Shown here: piece by piece, positions 53,681 to 63,700 of the stretch
Numbering within the stretch: the stretch's first letter is position 1
How the letters are laid out: each line of letters opens with the position of its first letter
DNA from: Hyunsoonleella aquatilis
GTDB lineage: Bacteria; Bacteroidota; Bacteroidia; Flavobacteriales; Flavobacteriaceae
Length of the DNA stretch: 64,000 nucleotides
Assembly: GCF_014270105.1 (NCBI RefSeq)
Contig: NZ_JACNMF010000001.1
Location: 1,171,560-1,235,559 of the forward strand
Direction of reading: 5' to 3'
Position numbers and translations under genes: made by a program
The notes under the pieces: model-generated
The model's input: the letters and a program-made list of their open reading frames with translations, nothing else
Database searches by the model: none
What the model was told of the DNA's origin: nothing

Positions 53681-55108
53681 ATGAGGAACTTTACTCTTTT
53701 TTTTAAAATTTTCTTCGTTTGTGTCTTGACCACTTCGGTAAAGGCGCAAATCGCTATTGCGAAGCCAAATCTTGGTTTTAGCCAGGCATGTGCCAACCCA
53801 TCTTTTAATACGTATAACGTTTCGTTTTCTTTTTCTCCCGAGGCGGAGTTGGAGGGGACAAACCAGTTTATAATTGAGCTGTCAGATTCCTCAGGTAGTT
53901 TTTCAAATGCTGAAATAATCTATACCTCGTCTGCAGGAAGTGTTACAACTTCGCCTGCAACATTAACCTTTGCCTTTCCAACCGATGTATCGGGAGAGGC
54001 TTATAAACTAAGAATCAAAAGTACGGCTCCATCTGCTACAAGTAGCAGCTCCAATGCATTTGCGGCATATTATAAGTTGCAGGATACGCCATTTTCTATC
54101 AACAATTTAATAGAAACAGGGGTGTACTGTACTGGAGGAAGTTATTTATTAACTATAGATAACCCGGGAGACCCCACTAACGATTCACCTTTACAATACC
54201 CTTCTTTAACCTTTAAATGGTATAAGGAGACTGGCCCAACTACCTATGTTTATGTGGCCGATGGAGAGAGTTTGTCTGTAAATGAACCAGGAACATATTT
54301 TGTGAAAACCGATTATGGTACTTGTACCTCAAGTTCTTATTCAAACCGGGTTACGGTAAACGAATCCAGTACAGGCACATCCTCAACTATTAATTCTAGT
54401 TTGGGCAATCCATTTTGTACCAGTGAAGGGGCAACAACTTTAAGTGCCATTTCTGGTAATAGTTATCAATGGTTTAAAGACGGCGAGGCAATTTCAGGAG
54501 CAACAGAGCAAAGGTATATAACTGACGAATCGGGTGAATATTCTGTTCGGATAGATTTAGGGAATTGTACCGAAAATGCATCTATTAATTTGAATAGCGA
54601 AGGGTTTTCAAGTAGTATCGATATAGAAAGAAATTCTATTTTGGGTGAAGGAGAAACAGTTATGGTGACCATAACTTCCGATGCTTTAAATCCTGAATAC
54701 AAATGGTACAGAAATAATGAGTTGATTTCTGGTGCATCAAGCAATTCATATGAAGCCATGCAAACCGGAAACTATATGGCAGTGGTCACACAAACCAACG
54801 GATGTGTGTCTTCCAGCCAGCATGAGTTTCTATTGAGTCCACCTGCGGATAATATCCCAAATTTGGTGAGCCCCAATAACGACGGTTTTAATGACACATG
54901 GATTCTACCCCCAGAATATTTGGGAGGAACAGGAACCGAAGTGGCCATTTACAATGCCCAAGGAAAAAAAGTATTATTAACCAATAATTATCAAAATAAC
55001 TGGCCTCAAAATCAATTGGATTTTAAGGATGTTAACCCGATATATTATTACATCATAACAACACGAGGCCAGCAGACCCTAAAAGGATCGATAACGGTAG
55101 TGAAATAA
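53681..55108 (+). CDS. T9SS substrate with type B (gliding-motility-associated) C-terminal domain
   Basis: A 475-residue secreted protein: signal peptide ending SVKAQ, an N-terminal fibronectin/Ig-like part (FSFSPEAELEGTNQFIIELSDS), then several Ig-like units with the recurrent YQWFKDGEAISGATEQRYI and YKWYRNNELISGASSNSYEA (quoted in part: YKWYRNNELISGA), and from about residue 385 a type B sorting domain (NLVSPNNDGFNDTWILP, VAIYNAQGKKVLL, GSITVVK). Type B domains often need a PorP/SprF-like partner for secretion; such a gene follows after one base. Confidence 0.92.
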   Translation: MRNFTLFFKIFFVCVLTTSVKAQIAIAKPNLGFSQACANPSFNTYNVSFSFSPEAELEGTNQFIIELSDSSGSFSNAEIIYTSSAGSVTTSPATLTFAFPTDVSGEAYKLRIKSTAPSATSSSSNAFAAYYKLQDTPFSINNLIETGVYCTGGSYLLTIDNPGDPTNDSPLQYPSLTFKWYKETGPTTYVYVADGESLSVNEPGTYFVKTDYGTCTSSSYSNRVTVNESSTGTSSTINSSLGNPFCTSEGATTLSAISGNSYQWFKDGEAISGATEQRYITDESGEYSVRIDLGNCTENASINLNSEGFSSSIDIERNSILGEGETVMVTITSDALNPEYKWYRNNELISGASSNSYEAMQTGNYMAVVTQTNGCVSSSQHEFLLSPPADNIPNLVSPNNDGFNDTWILPPEYLGGTGTEVAIYNAQGKKVLLTNNYQNNWPQNQLDFKDVNPIYYYIITTRGQQTLKGSITVVK

Positions 55109-55109
55109 A

Positions 55110-57650
55110 ATGAACAAATATTTATTATATATGTTTTTATTCTTCTGTACGATACAACAGTTCCATTCTCAAGAGGATGGAGTTGTTGCGTTGGCACTTC
55201 CCGTTAGAAATTCTCTAAGGTTTAACCGTTTTGTGGTCAATCCAACCTTTAGTTTTGTTAGGGAAAGCAACAGATTTGCAAGCTTTAGCAATAAACGGGA
55301 GTGGGTGCAATTTGAAGATGCCCCTCAGACATATTTGTTCAGCTACTCAGGAAGGTTTAGGGAAAATATTGGAGCCGGTATTGGCCTGTTCCAGCAGAAT
55401 TACGGGGTGTTTTCAAACTTTGGAGGAGTGGTCAACTTTGCGTACAATGCAGTTATAAATCGGGAAAGCAATTTTACCTTTGGTCTCAATGCAGGGTTTT
55501 ATCAAAGTGGTATAAATGATGGAAGAGTAGTCACAAATGTTCCTGACCCCGCACTAAACAATATAGAGTCCAATTCAGTAATCACTATTAATCCAGGCAT
55601 AAATTACGGCACTGGCTTTTTCGATTTTGGGGTATCTGTCAACAATTTGGTGGCCTATAATTTGACCAGCTCTAAAATAATTGAGGAAAACCCCGAACAA
55701 GGTATACAGCCCCATGTGATGTACACGGGATACATGAATTCGCGAGGTTTCTTTGATATGAGTAAATTTTCAGCCTTGATAAGGTCGGAATTCAAAAAAG
55801 ATGAAACAGTAATATCTGGTATGGCCATGTTGGCTGTTCCAAAGGGGATTTGGGCACAAGCGGGGTACAATACGAAATTCGGTATTTCCGCTGGGATTGG
55901 ATTGAATATCACCAAGTCCATCGCTTTTGAATACAACTATGAAAAAGCAGCTGGTGGGTTTTCGGAATTTGGAAGTTCCCACGAATTTACCTTGGCATAC
56001 CGATTTAAAAATGACCGACGTTTTAACTACGCCGACGAGAGCGAAGAAACGGCACTAATTACTCCAAATAAAAGAAAGGCGAACGTTGCCAAAAGAAAGG
56101 CTAACAGTAGTTCGGATGCTGAGTTTAGAGCGAATAGAATTGCAAATGCCAAGTTAAAAGAACAGCGAAAAGCGCAACTGGCACAAGCTAAGAAGGAAGA
56201 GGTCGAAGAAACAAAATTAAAACAGGAAGCAGAGGCGAAAGCACGAGAAATAGCTTCGGCGAAAGCTGAGGAAGAATCCAAATTGAAGGCTGAAAAAGAT
56301 GCTAAGATAAAATTGGCAGAACAGCAAAAACAAAAAGAAGCCGAAGAGAAGGCAAGGCAATTGGCCGAAGCCAAGAGAAAGGCTGATGAGGCTGCCAAAA
56401 AAGAAGCCGCACGATTGAAGGCTCAAGAACAGGCAAGAGTGAAAGCTGCTGAGGAAGCAAGATTAAAGTTGGAAGCCCAGAAAAAAGTTGAGGAAGAAGC
56501 AAGAATTAAAGCCCAGGCCGAAGCGGAAATAAAACGTTTAGAAGCGCAACAAAAAGCCGAAGCAGATAAAAAAGCAAAAGTGGCAGAAGAAGCGGCACGC
56601 ATCAAGGCAGAGGAAGAAGCGAGATTGAAAGCCGAACAGGAAGCCCAAGAAAAGGCGCGACTTGAATCTGAAGCCAAAGCCAGGGAGGAAGCGGAACGTT
56701 TAAAAGCGGCGCAAGAAGCTCAGGCAATTGCTGAAGCCAAACGAAGAGAAGCCGAAGCTACAGTTACTCCCGAAGCTGAGGATGCCGAGTCCAAAACCAT
56801 GAAAGCTATGGCTGAGGCAACAGAAAATGCCAAAAAAGCACAACAGGAATTGCTGAAGAGATTATCTGATAAAGTAGCTGTGAAGCAGCAGGATTTAGAT
56901 GATTTAAAAGAAGAAAATGACTTAAGCGAAAAAGGCATCTTTAAGCAACCTAAAGCTTTCAAAAGTGTAAGTGCTGAAAATGCAGCCATTGAAAAACTGA
57001 TAGAAGATATCGATAAAACCATCGAAGACCAGGAGGCTCAGCTAATAGAATTGGAGGCCGTTTATCTCACAAGAAAGAAGAAAGTGAGAAGTAAAACAGA
57101 TCCAGTTAATGCTTTCTATCTGAAGGAAATAGAAAGATTAAAGGCAGAGCAAGCTAAAATCAAAATGTACAAAAAAGAGCTTGTGGCTAACCTGGAAGAT
57201 ATTAAGGTGAAGACCGAGGTGGAACGAAGAAGGCGCATCAAACGTGCAGCTTATGACAATGAAAAAGACCGTTATGAAAAGGATAGAGGTGCTCTAGAGC
57301 GTATCAAAAGATTTACTAATGACGCCGACGAGCCACTTTCTGAAGCTGATTTTGATTTTGGTGAGCAACAAAATGATAATATCAAGATTGTTAAGAATAT
57401 TTTGAATGCCGAACCTGGTTATTACCTAGTAATTGCCGTTCATAGCGATGTTGAAAAACGTGATGAGTTCTTAACTAAAGTGGTATCGCTCGGACAAAAG
57501 AATATTGATTTTTTCTTTGATGTAAAAACGAATCAATATTACATCTATCACAAAAAGTTTAACAATATAAATCAAGCTAAACAAGAAATGCAATCTAATG
57601 CTAAACAACCTTATGATAAAAACACGTCTCTCGTAAAAATCGAGAATTAG
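55110..57650 (+). CDS. PorP/SprF-family outer-membrane protein fused to a long coiled coil
   Basis: An 846-residue protein. Residues about 20-305 form a PorP/SprF barrel (LPVRNSLRFNRFVVNPTFSF, GAGIGLFQQNYGVFSNFGG, GLNAGFYQSGINDGR, GIGLNITKSIAFEYNYEKAA). Residues about 310-600 are an Ala/Lys/Glu/Arg-rich coiled coil (repeated EEARLKAEQEA-like heptads). A second helical part follows, and the last 80 residues (AEPGYYLVIAVHSDVEKRDE, YYIYHKKFNNINQAKQEM) look like a SPOR-type fold. SprF helps deliver and anchor SprB in Flavobacterium johnsoniae. It stands between a type B substrate gene and the SprB-like giant gene. Confidence 0.88.
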   Translation: MNKYLLYMFLFFCTIQQFHSQEDGVVALALPVRNSLRFNRFVVNPTFSFVRESNRFASFSNKREWVQFEDAPQTYLFSYSGRFRENIGAGIGLFQQNYGVFSNFGGVVNFAYNAVINRESNFTFGLNAGFYQSGINDGRVVTNVPDPALNNIESNSVITINPGINYGTGFFDFGVSVNNLVAYNLTSSKIIEENPEQGIQPHVMYTGYMNSRGFFDMSKFSALIRSEFKKDETVISGMAMLAVPKGIWAQAGYNTKFGISAGIGLNITKSIAFEYNYEKAAGGFSEFGSSHEFTLAYRFKNDRRFNYADESEETALITPNKRKANVAKRKANSSSDAEFRANRIANAKLKEQRKAQLAQAKKEEVEETKLKQEAEAKAREIASAKAEEESKLKAEKDAKIKLAEQQKQKEAEEKARQLAEAKRKADEAAKKEAARLKAQEQARVKAAEEARLKLEAQKKVEEEARIKAQAEAEIKRLEAQQKAEADKKAKVAEEAARIKAEEEARLKAEQEAQEKARLESEAKAREEAERLKAAQEAQAIAEAKRREAEATVTPEAEDAESKTMKAMAEATENAKKAQQELLKRLSDKVAVKQQDLDDLKEENDLSEKGIFKQPKAFKSVSAENAAIEKLIEDIDKTIEDQEAQLIELEAVYLTRKKKVRSKTDPVNAFYLKEIERLKAEQAKIKMYKKELVANLEDIKVKTEVERRRRIKRAAYDNEKDRYEKDRGALERIKRFTNDADEPLSEADFDFGEQQNDNIKIVKNILNAEPGYYLVIAVHSDVEKRDEFLTKVVSLGQKNIDFFFDVKTNQYYIYHKKFNNINQAKQEMQSNAKQPYDKNTSLVKIEN

Positions 57651-57716
57651 AAATTAAATTAACTAGCCCGTTTCCTTTGGCTCCCCCAACTGAAGGAAGC
57701 ACAAAACGAAATTAAA

Positions 57717-60700
57717 ATGAAAAAGCCTACTTATGTAAAATTCGGTGTACCTGTCTTAGCGCTCCTTTTGAGTCTACAGTGTCTCGCGCAAAACCACGTG
57801 CCATATGTGCCAAGGTATGATGAGGCCATCAAAGGGGATATGCTGTTGATAGGTAATAGTAATGTGGGGATACATGTGTCCGACCCCTATAATGGAAACA
57901 ATACCAATGATAGGATTGATGCCGCGGTTTATGTGGACATTGATGGAGACCCAACGACTTTTAATTCCAGTACTGCAGATTTGGATGTACCCGATTATGT
58001 GACTTGTTATCGTATTGTATATGCAGGACTGTACTGGAGTGCAGTTGTGAACGGGCCTGACCCCATTTCAGATATCAAATTTAAACTACCCGGCGGTTCA
58101 TATCAAGATATCACCGGAACAGAGATTTATTTTCAGAATGCTCCAAATAACCGTGAGTCCAATACTTATGTCTATTATCATGATGTAACGGATATGCTAA
58201 CGGCTTTGCCTGATCCCGAGGGAACTTATGGTGTAGCCAATATTTCGTCATTGGTTGGTCCAAAACCAAATTCCGAGGGATTGTCTGCAGGTTGGTCGCT
58301 TTTCGTTATATATGAAGATCCTTTATTACCGAGTAAATACATTACCTCATTTGACGGTTTTACAAAGATCACCAGTGTCATTAACGAGACCTTTCCTATT
58401 TCAGGATTTCAAACGATTCCTGTGGGGCCTGTGCGTGCAAAGTATGCTTTTAGTACCATTGAAGGGGATAGAAGATACACGGGCGATTATTTAACATTGA
58501 ATGGAAATACAATTAACGCCACCGATAATTCGGGTACTGTTATACGGCCCGGAAACAACTTTTTCAACAGTACGGTATCCATTATTGACCCTGCAACGAA
58601 TACCCCTGAACTCTTTTTCGATAGGGTTCCAGATGGTACGAACACGCTTGGTTTTGATGCCGGAATTATCAATATTCCAAATGCGGGAAATACTATTATC
58701 GGAAATGGAGACACTACCGCTTCCATAAGTCTGGGTAGTAATCTGGATATTTATTATTTCTATTTCAGTGCCTTCGCTATTGAAATTATAGCACCAAATA
58801 TTGTTTTGACCAAAATCGTAGAGGATGAACTTGGCAATAATATTGAAGGCCAATTGGTCGATTTAGGTGATGAGCTGAATTACGTCATCGGTTTTCAAAA
58901 TACAGGAAACGACGATGCAACGGATTTGACCATTCGGGATATACTTCCTATAAATATTGTATTTAATTACCCTGCGGATATTTTGTCATTGCCCACAGGG
59001 GTAACGGTGGAAAGCTATGATGCGTCAACCCGTGAGATTGTATTTAGAGTGGACCGGTCCATCGTTGAGGAAAATGATCCGGCGCAGGATATCAGGTTTA
59101 GGGTAACCGTAGTTTCAGCTTGTAGTTTGTTAACGGATGCTTGTTCCAATATTATTGATAACCAGGCTTATGCTACCTATCGAGGAACGATTAATCCAGA
59201 CTTCGTGATTTCAGATGACCCGAGTTATAACAGTGCCTCAGGTTGCTTGTTGACACCTCGAGCTACCAATTTTCTTGCTGACTTGAATTGTAATTTTACT
59301 GAAGAAGTCGCCCTTTGTGGCGATAGTACCGTATTGACAGCTGGGGATGGTTATGATTCCTATACATGGTCCACCAGTCCGTCCTTAACACCAGTAATTG
59401 GAACCGACCAATCATTGACCGTTACCCAAACAGGAACTTACTATGTTTATAATGCGGCTACGGCACCATGTCAATCTATCACGCAAATATTTAACGTGAC
59501 GCTTTTCGGAGCGAATGTTACCAACCCTGTCATTCCTTTTGCAGATGAAGTTGTGATTTGTCCCAATGACGGAAAGGAATTGCCAAATATCTTTTTATGT
59601 GGTGCCAATGATTCAAGGTTTATTCAAACGAACATCACCGATACATCTTCAATGATTTGGGAAGTATTGGACGAGTCAAGTTGTACGGCAGTGGCCAACC
59701 CCGATTGTGCTAATGAAGATAATGCCTGTACTTGGACCCAGGTGGCTACTGGACCGGACTACAACGCCGATACGGCAGGGCAGTACCGATTAACATTAAA
59801 CTATGCTGGTGGTTGTTTCAACCAATTCTATTTTAATGTATATGAGAATTTATTAGTGCCAACGGTAACTTCAAGGGATATCTATTGTACAACTCCTGGA
59901 GAAATCACCGTTGGGGGAGTACCATCAGGATATGAGTTTAGCATTGATGGTACCAACTTCCAATCCAGTAATACCTTTAGCGTAAATACAGCCGGAATTT
60001 ATACGGTTTACGTCAGACAGACTGGGATAACGACCAACCCCTGTATTTTTACAGTACCAGATGTGCAAATTCGAGAACGCGATTTTACAGTATCTGTGGA
60101 TGTGACACAACCCTTATGTCATGGTGAAAGAGGAAGTGTGATTTTGGCGGCGAACGATGTGCGTCCGCAGTATTTTTATTCCATTTATGATGGTGCAACA
60201 CTGGTGAATAGTGTTGGCCCAATTAATGACAATAATTATACCTTTGCCAACTTAAATCCTGGTACATACGCGGTAAACGTATCTACAGAGGATGGTTGTA
60301 CCTACACGGGCGATATCGAAATCATTGAACCGCCATTATTGGATGTTACCTTGGCATTGACCACGCCTTTAACCTGTACCAATGGCGAAATAACTGCTTA
60401 TCCAGTAGGAGGGACTCCTCCATATTATTACTTTGTGAATGGTGCTTCCACTTTCCAAAGTATACCAACAATTGATGTGCCCACTGCCGGTACTTACACT
60501 GTAAGAGTAGTGGATTTTAATAATTGTGAGGCTGAGGCTTCCATTGTTGTGAATGATACTCCAGCTCCTGATTTCACAGTGAGCTCGACAGATATTTTAT
60601 GTTCAGATGTGCCTGATAGGGGTAGTATAAATATTAATGTCAGTAACCCAAATGGGAATACATTACGTTATAGTATCGACAATGGTACAACTTTTGAAAA

Positions 60701-63700
60701 TTCATCCGTCTTTAATGGATTGATAGCTGGAGATTATGAAGTGGTTGTGGAATATACCAGTGGCACAGATGTATGTACGTCAGCACCACAAACGGTTACC
60801 ATTACTGCCCTAGATGCAGTCAATGGCACGGTTACCTTAACCACTCCTTATACTTGTACATCTTCAGGTGTGATTACGGTTTCCGGTGTTACTGGGGGAA
60901 CTTCACCTTATGAATACAGTATCGATGGCATAAATTATCAAACAGGGACAACATTTACAGGGCTAACCAATGGAACCTATACGGTTACAGTTCGCGATGC
61001 CAATATCTGTACTTTCGTTGCGGCACCTATAGTAGTTGATTCGTTAAATCCCCCAACAGATTTGGATTTCATCAGTACGCCAATTACCTGTCCTGCGAAT
61101 ACTTCGGATGTAACATTGACTGCCACTGGTGGCACAAGTCCTTTAGAATACAGAATTATTGCACCTTCGGGAGCAAGTACAGCATATCAATCATCAAACC
61201 TTTTTGCTGGATTGGCACCAGATACTTACACCTTCCAAGTTAGGGATACCAATAACTGTGAATACAGTGAAACATATACCATTTCACCATTACCGCCATT
61301 GACTGTAAGTACAATTATTACTAAGAATTTGGATTGTACGGCCTCACCTGAAGGTGTAATAGATGGAACTATTTCTGGAGGAACTGCACCATTTACTTAT
61401 GAAGTATCATTTAACGGCGGTGCTTTCGGAGGTTCAACTTCTATTGTTGGAACCACTTTTTCACATAGTGTTCCTGTTGATGGTCAATACCAGTTCAGAA
61501 TTACAGATGCCAACAATTGTACGGTAGATTCTTCAGTTCAAACGATAAATGCCATTTCATTACCTGAAATTACATCTGTTATACCACAAGATATTTTATG
61601 TAATGGGGACAATACTGGAGCGTTAGATATTACTATTAACAACAGTGTGGGTACGCCGCCATTTGTTATCAATGTGAACAACGATACGTCGGGTACGAAT
61701 TATGGTAATCAAACTTCTGGTTTACCTGCAGGTAATTACACAATTACCTTGACAGATGTGAACTCCTGTGAGGATACTGAAACCATAATCATAGCCGAAC
61801 CAAGTCCAATTGTTGTGAACCATACCTCTTTACCAATTACTTGTGATATCTCAAGTGGTGGTATATCCAAAGGTTCAGTTATTGTGCAGGGTGTTTCAGG
61901 AGGAACGGCACCATATAATTATTATGTAACGGGTACCAATGGATATTCAGCCACGGAATTAAATGCTTCTGGAACTACATCTACCACTTTCGATGTTGTC
62001 GATTTTGGATTGTATCAAATTAATGTTGTGGACTCCAATGGCTGTTCTGTATTGATGCAGGATGTACTTGTAGCATCTCCACCGAATGATTTGGATATTT
62101 CAGTAAACACTGTTGTAAATTGTACAACAGGAGGAGAGGCCATAGTGGGTATTGGAACAACTTTGTCGAGTACTGGTCCGTTCTTCTTCGATATTTATAG
62201 AGGAGTTGTTCCGCCGCCGCCGCCAGGAGGCACTTGGGTAGCGGAAGATACTCCCGGTAGTCAAAGCGCCACATTTATAGGATTGATTCCGGGCGTAACC
62301 TACACGTTTATTGTGTTTGACGTATCAACGGGATGTAGTTATTACGAAACTGCGACAGCGTCCGTACCCACAAATTCAACGTTGACGGCGACAGGTTTAA
62401 CCTCCAGTAATATTACCTGTGTGGGAAGTGCGGATGGCAATGTGTCCTTCACTATTAATAGTATCTATGTGGGTGCTACCAATGTAGATTACGAGATATT
62501 CAATTCTTTGTCATTGGTGACAACAGGAATTACAGGCTCGGGTAGTGTGCCAGCTAGTGGTTCACTTTCCGTATCAAATCTAGGGCCGTTACCTTTCGGA
62601 ACATATTTTGTAAATATTACCGAAACCAGTGGCCCAAATGCGGGCTGTGGGGTAGTAACGGTGCCTTTCAATATTACTGAATCTGCAATTGATTTGAGTA
62701 TTACAGCTACAGTGGATAACAACGCAAATTGTAACCCAAATTCTGGATTAATCAGTGCGATTGCCAGAGATGGTACGCCACCATATGCTTTTCAAATTAC
62801 AACTACGGCAACGGCTCCGTTGGCTTCTGATCCATTATGGGCATCTGCAAATACGTTTAATTTGGATGCAAATACATATTATGTTCACGTAAAGGATGCC
62901 TACGATTGTATCAGAACTACATCGGCTATTGTATTGCCTCAAGACCCAGAACCAGTTATTTCAGCTACGCTAAATAACCAATGTACGGTGACGGAAGGCA
63001 ATTTTGAAATTGACGTGACACTAACTTCGGCTGGAATTCTGCCTTATAGTTTCAGTATTGATGGTGGTGCATTTCAAACGCGTACCGCACCGTTCACCAT
63101 TTCCAATTTGGCATCGGGCACGCACACAGTTGAAATACAAGACGCTAATGGCTGTATAAATTTAGTTACTGTAGATATTGCCCCACCAGTAGATTTAACC
63201 CCTGCTGTTACTGCATTGCCAACTTGTAACAATGATGATGGCGAAATCACGATTACCGGTACAGGAGGAACAGGCGTTTATACTTATGCGATTAGTCCAA
63301 GCCCTGCCGGGGTAACTTTAACAGGAAACGTATTCTCCGGTGTGCCTTCAGGAACGTATACCATTACGATAACAGATGCGAATACTTGTTTTGCTGATGT
63401 TGAAGTGGTTTTACCTGAAGCAGTGCCGCCAATAGTAGCTACAACACCTTCAGCAATAACATGTTTTAGTGATAATACGGGAAGTTTTGAATTGAATATT
63501 GCAGGCTATTCTGGGCCTTATACTTATGAAGTTTTTGACAGTACATCTACTTCGGTAACTGGAGTAGTTTCAGCTAATACCTCAACGAACCCATTGACAG
63601 TATCGGGAATGACTTCGGGAACTTATTCTGTGGTTATCACCCAAACGGCCAGCCCATTCTGTTCTGCAACGTCGGAAGTGATTATTCCGTCGCCTTTGGC

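Noticed and set aside
56027-57022. Ser/Ala-rich minus-strand frames in the coiled-coil region
   Set aside because: They mirror the biased Ala/Lys/Glu codons of the SprF-like fusion and have no start signals.
58255-62722. Short frames on both strands within the giant protein gene
   Set aside because: The SprB-repeat frame is continuous from 57717 to the end of the window and explains the whole region.
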